Positions 20,136-30,263 of a DNA stretch of 64,000 bases are shown in pieces. This stretch comes from Polyangium sp. 15x6. GTDB lineage: Bacteria; Myxococcota_A; Polyangia; Polyangiales; Polyangiaceae. Numbering within the stretch: position 1 is the first letter of the stretch; every line of letters begins with the position of its first letter. A program made the position numbers and the translations under genes. The stretch spans positions 62,001 to 126,000 of the forward strand of contig NZ_JASBQE010000027.1 in NCBI RefSeq assembly GCF_029960785.1, given 5' to 3'. Under the pieces are notes generated by a model that searched no databases, was not told the DNA's origin, and saw nothing but the letters and a program-made list of their open reading frames with translations.

Positions 20136-20792
20136 ATGGCGACGTCATACAGGACGAAAGCAACCGCGACGAAGACCCCCACCACGAAGAAGAGCCCCGC
20201 GAAGAAGGCCGCGACGAAGGCCGCGGCCGAGGCTCCGGCGAAGAAAAAAGCGGCCGCGACCAAGAAGGCGGCTCCTGCGAAGAAGGCCGCCGCGCCGACG
20301 AAAAAGGCCGCGGCGGCCCCCGCCCCGGTCGCGCCGGCGGCGACGGGCAGCGGCGAGGCGGCCCCCACCTTCTCGCTGCTCTCGGACGCGGGGACGACGG
20401 TGTCGCTCGCCGATTTCGCCGGGAAGCGCGTGGTCCTTTATTTCTACCCGAAGGACGACACGCCCGGTTGCACGCGCGAGGCGTGCGCGTTCCAGGACAA
20501 CCTCGCGAAGCTGAAGAAGAAGGGCGCCGTCGTGCTCGGCGTGAGCCGCGACGGCGTCAACTCGCACGTGAAGTTCAAGGCGAAATACAACCTCGCCTTC
20601 CCGCTGCTCGCCGACACGGACGGCGCCGTGCATCGCGCGTATGGGGCGTGGGGGACGAAGACGAATTACGGCAGGACGTTCGAGGGCGCGCTGCGCACGA
20701 CGGTGCTCATCGACGAGCAGGGCCGGATCGTGAAGCGGTTCGCGAACGTGAAGGTCGACGGGCACGTCGACCAGGTGCTCGCGGCGCTCTGA
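20136..20792 (+). CDS. bcp: thioredoxin-dependent peroxiredoxin (Bcp type) with histone-H1-like N-terminal tail
   Basis: A 218-residue protein. The C-terminal ~150 residues are a Bcp/PrxQ peroxiredoxin that reduces hydroperoxides: DDTPGCTREACAF carries the peroxidatic Cys (TPGCT) and the resolving Cys five residues later. LYFYPKDD and GVSRDGVNSHVKFKAKY also fit. The first ~68 residues are almost only Lys, Ala, Pro and Thr, built from KKA/PAKKA steps like eukaryotic H1 tails and bacterial histone-like tails, and absent from ordinary Bcp. The ATG at 20136 follows AGAGGAGG. The tail may bind DNA and place the enzyme on the nucleoid; that is inference. Confidence 0.9.
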   Translation: MATSYRTKATATKTPTTKKSPAKKAATKAAAEAPAKKKAAATKKAAPAKKAAAPTKKAAAAPAPVAPAATGSGEAAPTFSLLSDAGTTVSLADFAGKRVVLYFYPKDDTPGCTREACAFQDNLAKLKKKGAVVLGVSRDGVNSHVKFKAKYNLAFPLLADTDGAVHRAYGAWGTKTNYGRTFEGALRTTVLIDEQGRIVKRFANVKVDGHVDQVLAAL

Positions 20793-20872
20793 GTTTCCCT
20801 CACGCCCCGTTCGGGGGCTCCTCGGCGCCGGTGCCGAGCGGACCGTGAACGAGGTTCGGGGACTTCGATCAC

Positions 20873-21349
20873 GCACTCGCCGACTCCCTTCACGCGCTCG
20901 CCGACTCCCTTCACACACTCGCCGACTCCCTTCACGCGCTCGCCGACTCCCTTCACGCGCTCACCGACTCCCTTCACGCGCTCGCCGACTCCCTTCACGC
21001 GCTCGCCGACTCCCTTCACGCGCTCGCCGACTCCCTTCACGCACTCCGCCGACTGCGTTCACGCACTCCGCCGACTGCGTTCACACACTCCGCCGACTGC
21101 GTTCACACACTCGCCGACTCCCTTCACACACTCGCCGACTCCCTTCACGCGCTCGCCGCCTCCGTTCACACGCTCGCCGACTGCGTTCACGCGCTCGCCG
21201 CCTCCCTTCACGCGCTCGCCGCCTCCCTTCACGCGCTCGCCGACTCCCTTCACGCGCTCGCCGCCTCCCTTCACGCGCTCGCCGACTCCCTTCACGCGCT
21301 CGCCGACTCCCTTCACGCACTCCGCCGACTGCGTTCACGCGCTCGCCGG
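20873..21349. repeat. tandem repeat array, 21-bp unit, about 22.5 copies
   Basis: Consensus GCGCTCGCCGACTCCCTTCAC repeats head to tail from 20873. Counted by eye there are 22 full copies and a partial last one. Eighteen copies are 21 bp; four (starting 21041, 21063, 21085 and 21317) are 22 bp with an extra C and the variant GACTGCGTTCAC. Others vary A/C at one site (GACTCC or GCCTCC). It fills most of the 687-bp gap between the peroxiredoxin and the kinase gene. Because 21 is a multiple of three, long Arg-rich frames arise on both strands; the 22-bp units break them, so coding is doubtful. No spacers, so not CRISPR. The flanking 80 and 130 bp show no gene. Confidence 0.92.
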
Positions 21350-21479
21350 CTTCGATGTCGAAGGGCGAGGCCTTCGAGCTGTACGCCGCCGTACGCTGCT
21401 GTTGTCATTACACGTCCATTACACGTACGGTGCGTCTCCTCCCGTCCTCGCTGGTGCGTGATACGCTCCGCGCCGCGTC

Positions 21480-24400
21480 ATGAGGATCGACGTCGACGAC
21501 CCCCTGCAAGCGCGCCCGTTGCCCACGGATCGAGGGCGCGTGTCGATGGGGTGCACCACCCGCTCGCTCACCCAGTCGGACTCCGCAGATTCGCCGTCCG
21601 CCTCGACGTCATGCTCCTCGGCCGAGGGCCGCACGCCGCCCGAAGCCGCTCCGCCCGCGCTCGACCCCATTCCGCGCGACGGGTACATCAAGCATTACGA
21701 AATCATCCGGGAGCTCGGCGAGGGCGGCATGGGGGTCGTCTTGCTCGCGCGGGACACGAAGCTCGGGCGCCTCGTCGCCATCAAGCTCCTCCACGGCGGC
21801 GGACAGGCCGCGCCCCGCCTGCGCGCGGAAGCCCAGGCGACCGCCCGCGCGAGGCACGACAACATCGTCGTCATCTACGAGGTCGGTGAGCTCGACGGGC
21901 GCCCCTACATGGTCCTCGAATACGTCGAAGGACGCACGCTGCGCCACGTCATTTCCACGGGCCGGAGCGGCGACGGGCGCGCGCTGCCGCGGGGCTTCGT
22001 GTTCGATATCATGGCGTCCGTCGTCCGGGCGCTCGCCGCGGCCCACAAGAGCGGCGTCGTGCACCGGGACCTGAAGCCGGAGAACATCATGCTGCTCGAC
22101 TCCGGGCAGGTGAAGGTCCTCGATTTCGGCCTCGCGAAGCTCGTCGATTCCGAGGAGCCGAAGCGGCGCGCAGGGACCCGGGCCTACATGTCGCCCGAGC
22201 AATGGAGCGGCGGCACGGTCGACGAGCGTTGTGATCTCTGGGCCGCGGGTCTCCTTTTCTACGAGCTCCTCGCCGGCGCCCATCCCCTCGCGCCGCTCAC
22301 GAAAGACCGGCTCGAGACCCTTTCCGATCCGGATACGCCGATGCCGCGCCTCTCCGACGTCCGGCCGGAGCTCGCCGGGATCTCGGAGGTCATCGACCGC
22401 TGCCTGCGCAAGAACAAGGAAGAACGTTTCGGATCGGCGGACGAGCTGCTCGCCGCGCTCGAAGCATGCTTCGCGGGCCACGGAGCCGTCGCGATGACCG
22501 GAGGCGAGCGCCCATTCGCCGGGCTCGCCGCGCTTCAGGAGGCAGACGCCGATCGCTTCTTCGGCCGCGCGCCCGACGTGGCCGCGCTCCTCGGCAGCCT
22601 CGCGCGGCAGGCGCTCGTCGCGGTCGCGGCGCCCTCGGGCGCGGGCAAATCGTCTTTCATTCGCGCGGGCGTGATTCCGGCCTTGAAGCGGTCGGGCGAG
22701 GAATGGGACGTCCTCGTCGTGCGCCCGGGCCGCGCGCCGCTCGCAGCGCTCCGCGAGGCGCTCGCCATGGCGCTCGCGCCCGCGGCCGTGGACGGCGATT
22801 TCGAGGCGCAACCGGGCCTGCTCGGCAGGCACCTGCGCGCCCACTGCCGCAGGCAGGGCCCGGCGCACCGCATGCTCGTCTTCGTCGATCAATTCGAGGA
22901 GCTTTATACACTGGTCCCGGACGAGGACGAGCGCGCCGCGTTCCTCGCCTCCCTGCTCGGCGCGGCGGACGACGCGTCGTCGCCCTTGCGGGTCATTCTC
23001 GCGATCCGCTCCGACTTCCTGGATCGTGTCGTCGAGGATCGCCCTTTCGTGTCGCAGGTGCGGGCCGGCCTCTTCTTCTTGCCGCCCGTGGGACGCGAGG
23101 AGCTACGCGAGGCCTTGACGCGGCCGGTGGAGGCTTCGGGTCATCGATTCGAGAGCGAGGCGATGGTCGAGGAGATCCTGGATGAGCTCGAGCGCGCCCG
23201 GAGCCCGCTGCCGCTCTTGCAATTCTCGGCCACCGAGCTCTGGGAGGCGCGTGACAAGGAGCAAAAGCTGCTCACGCGGCAAAGTCACGAGAGGCTCGGC
23301 GGTGTGGCCGGCGCGCTCGCGACGCACGCGGACGCCGTGGTCGCGAGGCTGTCGGCGTCCGATCAAAGCTTGTGTCGGGCGATTTTCTTGCGGCTCGTGA
23401 CGCCGGAGCGCACGCGCGCCATCGTGGGCCTGCGCGAGCTCGCCGAGCTCGCCGAGGACGCGGCGGCGGTGGAGGCCGTGGTGCGAGAGCTCTGCGACAC
23501 GCGGCTTTTGCTCCTCGATACGGACGGGGAGCCGGGCTCCGCGAAGGTCGAGCTCGTGCACGAGTCGCTCATCGAGCGCTGGCCGACGCTCGCGCGATGG
23601 CTCGGCGAAAACGCGGAGGACGCTCTCTTTCTGGCTCGACTGCGCGCCGCGGCATCCCAATGGCGGGCGAGCGGAGAGCCCTCGGGCCTGCTCTGGCGCG
23701 ACCGCGCCGCCGAGGAGGCGCGCGTCTTTTATGAACGGCATCGAGGGGACCGCGCGGAGGCGCGCGAAAACCTCGTGGGAAATGCCGAGGAGCGGTATCT
23801 CGAGGCGGTCTTGGCCCTTTCCGACCGCGCTCGACGTCAGCGGAAGCGGCTCCTCGCGGGGGCGTTCGTATTCCTCGGCGCCGTGGCCGTCGTGGTGTTT
23901 TTCCTGGCGATGCGCGCGGGCGCCCAGGCGCGGCGCGCGGACGAGGAGGCCGCGCGGGTCAAGGAGCAAAACGAGGCGCTCGCGTTTCAAGCGCTCCGGG
24001 GCCGCAATGCGATGCGGATGCTCGCCGCGCGCAAGCGGCAGGACGATCCGACGCTCGTGCTCGCGCTCCTGCGCGAGGTCGAGAAAGAGGACATCCCGAA
24101 GGAGTGGGCCGAGCTCGTGAGCGCCGCGCTCTCGCAGGGCGTGGCGAGCGCGTCGTGGGTCGCGCCCGGTGCCCCCCAGGCGCCCGTCTACGACGCCGCC
24201 ATGAGCCCGGATGGCGAGCGCATCGTCGTGGCGATGAATGACCACGTGGCGCGAATCCTCGGCGTCGATGCGCTGGAGGAGCGTGTCGTCCTGCGCGGCC
24301 ACGATGCCTATCTATGGACGGCGGCATGGAGCCCGGACGGCAAGCGTATCGTCACGGCGTCCGGCGACAAGACCGCACGGATATGGTCCGCGGACGGCGA

Positions 24401-26201
24401 AGGGGAGCCGCTGGTCCTGCGTGGCCACGAATCTTCCTTGAACGCGGCCCGGATGAGCCCGGATGGTAGACGCGTCGTGACGGCGGCCGACGACAAGACC
24501 GCGCGCGTCTTCAGCGCGGTCGACGGGAAGGAGCTCGTCGTTCTTCGCCACGTCGACATGGTCAATTTCGCTGAATTCAGCCCGGATGGTCAGCGAATCG
24601 TCACAGCGGGGAAGGACGGCGCCGCGCGTGTGTGGAATGCGGACGGCATTGGCGCGCCGCTGGAGCTGCGCGGGCATGCGGATACGGTGGTCGCGGCGGC
24701 ATTTCATCCAGATGGGACGAGCCTCGCGACGGCGGGCAATGACAAGACCGTCCGGGTGTGGGACGCGTCGAGCGGCGCCGAGCGCCTCGTTCTGCGCGGC
24801 CATGAAGACAAGGTCATGAGCGTCGCCTGGAGCCCCGATGGCAAGCGTATCGCCTCGGCGAGCAAGGACAGGACGGCGCGCATCTGGAATGCGGACGGGA
24901 GCGGAGCCCCGCTCGTCCTGCGCGGCCATGGTCATTGGGTGTACACGGCGAGATTCAGCCCGGAGGGCCAGAGGCTCGTCACGGCTTCCCTCGACAATAC
25001 CATGCGCGTATGGAACCTCGACGAGGTCCTCGCCCCAGCGGTCCTCCGAGGCCACACGGAGACGATCACGTCCTCCGTCTTCAGCCCGGATGGCAAACGA
25101 ATGGCGACGACCTCGCTCGATGGGACGACGCGCATATGGAACGTCGATGGGACGGGGGAAAGGGTGGTCCTGCGCGAGCACGGCGGTCCTGTCTGGCATG
25201 TCGCATGGAGCCCCGACGGGGCGCGCATCGCCACGGCGTCGAACGATAAAACCGCGCGAATCTGGAACGCGGACGGCACCGGCGCGCCCATCGTGCTCCG
25301 AGGTCATCCGGACGTGGTTCGATCCGTCGCGTGGTGCCCGAGGGGCGACCGTATCGCCACGGCGTCCTACGATGGAATGCTCCGGTCCTGGAGCGACGAC
25401 GGGCGTCTGCTCGCGACGACGACCAGGTTCGACACGAACCAAGTCCACGTGTTCGTGAGCTTCGATTCATCGTGCAAACGGGTCCTCGTTTCGGACGGTC
25501 GCCACGGTATCGGCCACGTCTGGAACGTGGGCGAAGGCGGGGAGCTCGTCGCTCTCGGCGAGTTCCACGCCCCCATTCGGTCCGCGGCATGGAGCCCGGA
25601 TGGCTCGCGTGTCGTCACGGTGCACATCGATCACGCCGTGCGAATATGGGATCTCGACGGGGCCGCGCGCCTCGTGTTCCCGGAATCCGGGCCCTTGACG
25701 CACGCGGCCTTCAGCCCCGAGGGGCGGCGTGTCGCCATGGTATTCGACGACGGCGCGGTGCACGTCTGGAAGACCGATGGCGCCCGGGAGCCCGTCGTCT
25801 TCGGCATTCCGGGGAACCGGCTGAAAGAGGTCGCCTGGAGCCCGGATGGCACGCGCCTCGTCACGGGGTCCCTGGACGCGATGACGCGCGTATGGAATGC
25901 CGACGGCTCCGGCGTGCCATTCGTCCTCGTCGGCGCTCGCACCCTCACCACCGACCCGTTCTGGAGCCCCGACGGCAAGCACATCGCCGTTCAATCCGAG
26001 GAGACGGTCGCCCGCATCTTTCCCGACGTGCGCCCCTTCTCCGGCCCCGAGGATCCGCGGCTCTGGAGGGCGACGTCCCATTGCATTCCCCCCGCGACCC
26101 GCGTCGAGCTTTTGGACATCACGGATGCCGACGCGCGGGCAGCCGAGGAGGCCTGCCGGCGCCGCGTGGACGAAGCGCGCGCCGAGAAGTCGGTGAGGTG
26201 A
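21480..26201 (+). CDS. Ser/Thr protein kinase with nSTAND NTPase and WD40 propellers
   Basis: A 1573-residue signalling protein. Kinase domain about residues 73-330: Gly loop GEGGMG (79-86), AIK Lys102, HRDLKPEN (195-202), DFG (215-217) and MSPE (237-240) are all intact, so activity is expected. A STAND-type NTPase follows (about 346-760) with P-loop APSGAGKSS (384-392) and [10 protein letters not shown] as Walker B. One transmembrane helix ([20 protein letters not shown]) lies near 792-812. About 15 WD40 blades fill 895-1560 (RGH...W/F-SPDG...TAS-D-TARIWN), enough for two propellers. Topology puts the kinase inside and the propellers outside the inner membrane if single-pass. The FHA/sigma-54 activator gene begins 5 bp after the stop. 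Confidence 0.93.
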   Translation: MRIDVDDPLQARPLPTDRGRVSMGCTTRSLTQSDSADSPSASTSCSSAEGRTPPEAAPPALDPIPRDGYIKHYEIIRELGEGGMGVVLLARDTKLGRLVAIKLLHGGGQAAPRLRAEAQATARARHDNIVVIYEVGELDGRPYMVLEYVEGRTLRHVISTGRSGDGRALPRGFVFDIMASVVRALAAAHKSGVVHRDLKPENIMLLDSGQVKVLDFGLAKLVDSEEPKRRAGTRAYMSPEQWSGGTVDERCDLWAAGLLFYELLAGAHPLAPLTKDRLETLSDPDTPMPRLSDVRPELAGISEVIDRCLRKNKEERFGSADELLAALEACFAGHGAVAMTGGERPFAGLAALQEADADRFFGRAPDVAALLGSLARQALVAVAAPSGAGKSSFIRAGVIPALKRSGEEWDVLVVRPGRAPLAALREALAMALAPAAVDGDFEAQPGLLGRHLRAHCRRQGPAHRMLVFVDQFEELYTLVPDEDERAAFLASLLGAADDASSPLRVILAIRSDFLDRVVEDRPFVSQVRAGLFFLPPVGREELREALTRPVEASGHRFESEAMVEEILDELERARSPLPLLQFSATELWEARDKEQKLLTRQSHERLGGVAGALATHADAVVARLSASDQSLCRAIFLRLVTPERTRAIVGLRELAELAEDAAAVEAVVRELCDTRLLLLDTDGEPGSAKVELVHESLIERWPTLARWLGENAEDALFLARLRAAASQWRASGEPSGLLWRDRAAEEARVFYERHRGDRAEARENLVGNAEERYLEAVLALSDRARRQRKRLLAGAFVFLGAVAVVVFFLAMRAGAQARRADEEAARVKEQNEALAFQALRGRNAMRMLAARKRQDDPTLVLALLREVEKEDIPKEWAELVSAALSQGVASASWVAPGAPQAPVYDAAMSPDGERIVVAMNDHVARILGVDALEERVVLRGHDAYLWTAAWSPDGKRIVTASGDKTARIWSADGEGEPLVLRGHESSLNAARMSPDGRRVVTAADDKTARVFSAVDGKELVVLRHVDMVNFAEFSPDGQRIVTAGKDGAARVWNADGIGAPLELRGHADTVVAAAFHPDGTSLATAGNDKTVRVWDASSGAERLVLRGHEDKVMSVAWSPDGKRIASASKDRTARIWNADGSGAPLVLRGHGHWVYTARFSPEGQRLVTASLDNTMRVWNLDEVLAPAVLRGHTETITSSVFSPDGKRMATTSLDGTTRIWNVDGTGERVVLREHGGPVWHVAWSPDGARIATASNDKTARIWNADGTGAPIVLRGHPDVVRSVAWCPRGDRIATASYDGMLRSWSDDGRLLATTTRFDTNQVHVFVSFDSSCKRVLVSDGRHGIGHVWNVGEGGELVALGEFHAPIRSAAWSPDGSRVVTVHIDHAVRIWDLDGAARLVFPESGPLTHAAFSPEGRRVAMVFDDGAVHVWKTDGAREPVVFGIPGNRLKEVAWSPDGTRLVTGSLDAMTRVWNADGSGVPFVLVGARTLTTDPFWSPDGKHIAVQSEETVARIFPDVRPFSGPEDPRLWRATSHCIPPATRVELLDITDADARAAEEACRRRVDEARAEKSVR

Positions 26202-26206
26202 TCATC

Positions 26207-27607
26207 ATGAACGAGACATTCACCACGACCGAGGATGTGCCGCAGAACGAGCGGCTCGCTCCTGCCCGCCCCCTTCCCTTTCTCTTCGTCGTGCTGCACA
26301 ACGACAACCCGACCCTCGGCGGTGCTCGGTACAGTCTTCTCGGGATCGATGAGATCACGATCGGACGCGGCTCCACGCGCGAGGCGTCACGCGCGGACGA
26401 GGCCGGCTCGCGGCGGCTCGCGCTGCGCCTGCCGTCGTCGACCGTGTCGAGAGCGCACGCGCGCCTCGTTCGCAGCCATGACGAATGGCTCCTCGAGGAT
26501 CTCGATTCGAAAAATGGCTGCTGCGTCAACGGGGAGCGCGTCACCAGGGCGCGCATCCGGGACGGGGATTTCGTCGAGATAGGGTCGGTCGTCCTGCGGT
26601 ATCGTGCTGCCTTGCCCGCGCCGCCAGGCTTTGCCGAGGATTTCGACAGCGCGCTTCGTCCTCCGGAGGCCTCCGGGTTCACGACCCTCGTGCCCGCCAT
26701 CGCCGCAGGCCTCGGCACGCTCGCTCGTATCGCGCGCTTGCCGATTTCGACCCTGCTTCTCGGCGAGACGGGCACCGGCAAGGAGGTGCTCGCGAAGGGA
26801 ATGCATGCGCTCTCGGGCCGCCCAGGACCTCGGGTCGCCGTCAACTGCGGTGGCCTGACCTCGTCCCTCGTGGAGAGCCAGCTTTTTGGTCACGTCAAGG
26901 GCGCGTTCACGGGGGCGCAACGAGACGAGCCGGGCTTCATCCGCAGCGCGGACGGGGGGACGTTGTTCCTCGACGAGATTGGTGATCTGCCATTGCCCGC
27001 GCAAGCCGCCATCCTTCGCGTCCTCCAGGAGCGCGAGGTCGTCCCCGTGGGCGGGACGCGCCCGACGATCGTGGATGTGCGCGTCATCGCGGCCACGCAC
27101 AAGTCCCTCGACGCGCTTTGCCTGCGAGGTGAATTCCGGAGTGATCTTCTGGCGCGCATCGCGGGCTACCAGCACATGCTGCCGCCGCTCCGCGAACGAA
27201 TGGAGGATGTTGGGCTCTTGATCAGCGACCTCTTGCGACAGATGAGCGTCCCGGGCGCGATGGATGCCCGCTTGAGCGTCACGACCGGGCGACGGCTGCT
27301 CTCGCATGCATGGCACCTCAACATCCGGGAGCTGAAGCAGGTCCTCACGCTGGGCGTGGGGCTCGCCGAGCGTGGTGTGGTGGAGCCATTGCACCTCCCC
27401 GAGGGCGTCGTGAAGGCGCCGGAGAAGCTCGGGCCCGAGAGAGAGACACCATCGAGCACGGACGAGCTTCGCGAGCAGCTCATATCCCTGCTGCGAAAGC
27501 ACCGGGGCAACGTGACGGCCGTGTCGCGCACCCTGGGGAAATCGCGGATCCACATCCATCGATGGATGGCGAAGTACGGCATCGATCCCGACGATTATCG
27601 AGGGTGA
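26207..27607 (+). CDS. sigma-54-dependent transcriptional activator with N-terminal FHA domain
   Basis: A 466-residue enhancer-binding protein. The FHA domain (about residues 25-125) has IGRGS, SRAHARL and DLDSKNGCCVNG and binds phosphothreonine. The AAA+ domain (about 150-375) has Walker A GETGTGKE, the sigma-54-contacting loop GAFTGA, Walker B GGTLFLDEIGDL and a weakly conserved R-finger region. A Fis-type helix-turn-helix ends the protein (VSRTLGKSRIHIHRWMAKYG). The ATG at 26207 starts 5 bp after the kinase stop, in one operon. The kinase is the natural candidate to phosphorylate the FHA partner. A -24/-12 promoter lies just downstream, before the amidohydrolase. Confidence 0.94.
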   Translation: MNETFTTTEDVPQNERLAPARPLPFLFVVLHNDNPTLGGARYSLLGIDEITIGRGSTREASRADEAGSRRLALRLPSSTVSRAHARLVRSHDEWLLEDLDSKNGCCVNGERVTRARIRDGDFVEIGSVVLRYRAALPAPPGFAEDFDSALRPPEASGFTTLVPAIAAGLGTLARIARLPISTLLLGETGTGKEVLAKGMHALSGRPGPRVAVNCGGLTSSLVESQLFGHVKGAFTGAQRDEPGFIRSADGGTLFLDEIGDLPLPAQAAILRVLQEREVVPVGGTRPTIVDVRVIAATHKSLDALCLRGEFRSDLLARIAGYQHMLPPLRERMEDVGLLISDLLRQMSVPGAMDARLSVTTGRRLLSHAWHLNIRELKQVLTLGVGLAERGVVEPLHLPEGVVKAPEKLGPERETPSSTDELREQLISLLRKHRGNVTAVSRTLGKSRIHIHRWMAKYGIDPDDYRG

Positions 27608-27640
27608 GCAGGAGCGACGGCTCGGAGGCGGCGGGAGCAC

Positions 27641-27664
27641 GTACACGTACAGGTACAGGTACAC
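27641..27664. repeat. four GTACAC/GTACAG hexamers, possible activator binding site
   Basis: GTACACGTACAGGTACAG then GTACAC form four head-to-tail hexamers, about 80-100 bp before the -24 element. That is the distance range at which sigma-54 activators bind. The repeat is plain to see; its use as an enhancer is inferred. Confidence 0.4.
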
Positions 27665-27742
27665 CTCGCTCCCTCCGCCCATCCCACCGAGAATGCCTGC
27701 ATTCGACCGGTGGGAGCGTCCTGGGATCCGGGGGCTTCGGCG

Positions 27743-27758
27743 TGGCATTGGCGTTGCA
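27743..27758 (+). promoter_or_regulatory. sigma-54 (-24/-12) promoter
   Basis: TGGCATTGGCGTTGCA matches the -24/-12 consensus TGGCAC-N5-TTGCA with the invariant GG and GC exactly 10 bp apart. Transcription would begin near 27769, leaving a leader of about 27 nt with GGAAAGGG before the ATG at 27796. A sigma-54 activator gene lies immediately upstream, which makes the match more credible. Confidence 0.7.
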
Positions 27759-27795
27759 AAAGCCTTCTCGAAACTCCGAACGGAAAGGGCGTCCG

Positions 27796-29589
27796 ATGTC
27801 CGCGAATCTCATCCTCAAAGCTTCGACGATCATCACGATGGATCCGGCCAAGCCGCGCGCCGAGGCCGTCGCCTTCGACACGGCGACCGGTGTGATCACC
27901 GCCGTAGGCTCGTTCGACGAGGTGCAGAAATTGGCCCCCGATGCCAAGGTGCAGGACCTGGGCGCGCTGGTGCTGATGCCGGGCTTCATCGACCCGCATA
28001 GCCATCCGCTGAACGGCGGCATGGTCACCCAGCCCCCGGCATACTGGATCTCGCCCTACATCAAAGACGAGAAGACGGGTACGTACCCGTATTCGACCTT
28101 CGACCAGGTCAAGGCGTTCTGGGCAAAGCTCGATAGCCAGCTCCCCAACGGCCAGGCGGTGGTCTGCAATGGCCTCGATCGGCTGCTCCAGGGCGCGCCG
28201 GAGCTCACCAACAAGGATCTCGATGCGTGCTTCCCCTCCGGCCGCCCTGTGGTGATCCTCGATAACTCCGGGCACGAGGTGTACTTCAACAGCACGGTCA
28301 TCAAGGGCAACCCGACCGTCTTCCCCAATGGGATTCCCGTCGAGGATCCGCCGGGCGCGAGATACGGCCGCTATACGAAAGACGACGTCGCGAAGGACCC
28401 CACCTTGACGGTCGGCGCCTCGAACGGCCGCGCCTACGAGACGGCCGCGGTCCTGAATGCCGTGGGCTACGTGCTCCACGCGACGATCCCGGATCCGCTG
28501 CACTCCGCTGCGCTCTGGTACCAGTTGATGGCCAAGAACGGCATCACGATGACGTCGGAGCACACCTACCAGACGGAAATGCTCCCCTACTACCTCGCGC
28601 TCTCGTCCGTGCCCGACTCGCCGCTGCGCCTGGGGCTGTACCACATGTCGATCGAGGCGGACTGCGGCGAGAAGGTGCCTGTTCCCAACCTGGAGAGCCG
28701 GCTCTGGAAGCAGGGTATCAAGCTCTGGGCCGATGGGTCGCCGTGGGTCGGCAACATCGCCGCCTCGTTCCCGTACCTGGACAACGAGAAGGTGCGGGCC
28801 GCAGGCATTCCGCTCGGCCCCGGCGGGACGGACAACCTCAATTACACGCGCGTCGAGCTCGATCAGATCCTCGACAAGTACACGCCGCTCGGCTGGCAGT
28901 TTGCCTTCCATTGCAATGGCGACATCGCTCTCGATGTGGTGCTCGACGCTTACCAGCGCGCGCTCGCCAATCACGGTCTGCTCGGCACCGACCATCGCTG
29001 GCGCGTGGAGCATTGCGGTGGCTGCCGCGGCGATCAGTTCGCTCGCGCCGCCGACCTCGGCGTGATGGTCTCGCTTCCGCCGTTCCAGTTCATCTACTGG
29101 GGCGACCTGCTCGACGGCACGATGTTCACGCCCGAGATCGGCAGGCAATGGGTGCGGGCCGGGGACGCGATGAAGACCCGCGCGCCGGTGTCCTTCCACA
29201 ACGACGGATGCGTCAGCCCGCCCAAGCCGCTGCTCAACATCCAGTCCATGGTCACGCGCCGCACGCCGTCGGGCACGCTGCACGGGCCCGAGCAGGCGGT
29301 GAGCCTGCACGACGCTCTGATGGCGCACACGATGCACGCCGCGCATCATCTGCGGCGCGACCACGATCTCGGTTCCATCACCGTCGGCAAGCTCGCGGAT
29401 TTCGTCGAGCTCACGAATGATCCCTACGTGGTCGACATCGAGAAGCTGGCGAACGAGGTCGCGGTGAACGGTACCTGGTCGAATGGCAAGAGGGTCGACC
29501 TCGCGGCCTTCCTGGACCAGATCGCCAAGTATCCCGCGATCGAGGCGAAACCTCGAGCCCGTGCGGCGGCCTTCAAGCGTTGCTGCTGA
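27796..29589 (+). CDS. amidohydrolase family protein (YtcJ-like)
   Basis: A 597-residue cytoplasmic metal-dependent hydrolase of the amidohydrolase-3/YtcJ group, which cleaves amide, ester or related bonds. Near the N-terminus GFIDPHSH holds His68 and His70, the first metal ligands. Later ligands are seen in FHCNGD, VEHCGG and FHNDG. The C-terminal DLGSITVGKLADFVELTNDPY is the standard return to the small beta-domain. Substrate cannot be told. A sigma-54 promoter with correct spacing lies 38 bp upstream, and the ATG follows GGAAAGGG. Codon use and GC look slightly different from neighbours by eye, so horizontal acquisition is possible. Confidence 0.9.
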   Translation: MSANLILKASTIITMDPAKPRAEAVAFDTATGVITAVGSFDEVQKLAPDAKVQDLGALVLMPGFIDPHSHPLNGGMVTQPPAYWISPYIKDEKTGTYPYSTFDQVKAFWAKLDSQLPNGQAVVCNGLDRLLQGAPELTNKDLDACFPSGRPVVILDNSGHEVYFNSTVIKGNPTVFPNGIPVEDPPGARYGRYTKDDVAKDPTLTVGASNGRAYETAAVLNAVGYVLHATIPDPLHSAALWYQLMAKNGITMTSEHTYQTEMLPYYLALSSVPDSPLRLGLYHMSIEADCGEKVPVPNLESRLWKQGIKLWADGSPWVGNIAASFPYLDNEKVRAAGIPLGPGGTDNLNYTRVELDQILDKYTPLGWQFAFHCNGDIALDVVLDAYQRALANHGLLGTDHRWRVEHCGGCRGDQFARAADLGVMVSLPPFQFIYWGDLLDGTMFTPEIGRQWVRAGDAMKTRAPVSFHNDGCVSPPKPLLNIQSMVTRRTPSGTLHGPEQAVSLHDALMAHTMHAAHHLRRDHDLGSITVGKLADFVELTNDPYVVDIEKLANEVAVNGTWSNGKRVDLAAFLDQIAKYPAIEAKPRARAAAFKRCC

Positions 29590-29628
29590 TCGTCGCCCTC
29601 GGCGCCGCGCCGACGAAGGGAGCCGCGC

Positions 29629-30219
29629 TCAGTAGGAACAGGTGAGGCGCGGCTCCAGGCGGGCGTAATGGTTCCAGCCCCAGTTGCTATCCCAGGATCC
29701 GTGCGATTCGGCCGCGACCTGGATGTCCCACGCGTTCTGCGCGCCGTACTCGTTGAATGCCCAGTAGAAGAGGTGCTCCTCGGTGGGCGTCATGTCGCCG
29801 CAGACCCATTGCCCGCTCGAATAGGGCGGGAACGTGAGCCCGTCGCAGACCGAATACCCCCCGTAGCCGCCATTGCTGCACCAGACACAGCTCCGCGGGC
29901 CCGAGTCGAGCATCACGTAGGCATCGCCGTTCGTGCCGGCGCTCGCCGGCAGGAACGCGTCATTGCCGTTGAGCTGCACGTAGATGTTGATCTCGTCGTC
30001 CGGGTACATGTCGCGGAGGTATCCGCGGTATGCGATCGTGAGCAAGGCGTGGGCATCATAGAGGTCCACGCTGTTCCGGATGATCTCGAAGGGCCCGGTG
30101 GAAACGGTGTCCACGATGCCACACGTCGGATAGCTGGGCGGATACATCGAGGCGTCGGCCTCACGGGTCGAGACGCCCAGCGCGAGCGGGAGAGCGAGCA
30201 GGAAGAATTGGGCTTTCAT
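29629..30219 (-). CDS. hypothetical secreted protein
   Basis: A 196-residue protein with an N-terminal signal peptide (AQFFLLALPLALGVSTREADA, cleavage near residue 24). The mature part is rich in Tyr, Gly, Trp and Asp and contains six or so cysteines (PTCG, RSCVWC, SVCDG, WVCGD, LTCSY), suggesting a disulfide-stabilised extracellular domain. The C-terminal WDSNWGWNHYARLEPRLTCSY is distinctive. The ATG at 30219 is chosen to expose the signal peptide; no clear Shine-Dalgarno is seen. No family was recognised. Confidence 0.7.
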   Translation of the reverse strand: MKAQFFLLALPLALGVSTREADASMYPPSYPTCGIVDTVSTGPFEIIRNSVDLYDAHALLTIAYRGYLRDMYPDDEINIYVQLNGNDAFLPASAGTNGDAYVMLDSGPRSCVWCSNGGYGGYSVCDGLTFPPYSSGQWVCGDMTPTEEHLFYWAFNEYGAQNAWDIQVAAESHGSWDSNWGWNHYARLEPRLTCSY

Positions 30220-30263
30220 GAGGAGATCCGGCCTATCGAACAACTCGGCCGGCGTCAAGGACG

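Noticed and set aside
20873-21349. CRISPR array
   Set aside because: Units are contiguous with no variable spacers and no cas genes nearby.
20845-21483. Arg-rich frame through the 21-bp repeat array, ending in ATGA overlap with the kinase
   Set aside because: Period of 21 opens frames by arithmetic, protein is low-complexity RRLPS(R/H) repeats and no strong ribosome binding site; kept only as part of the repeat finding.
27595-29364. Minus-strand 589-codon frame
   Set aside because: Antisense to the amidohydrolase, which has complete metal ligands.
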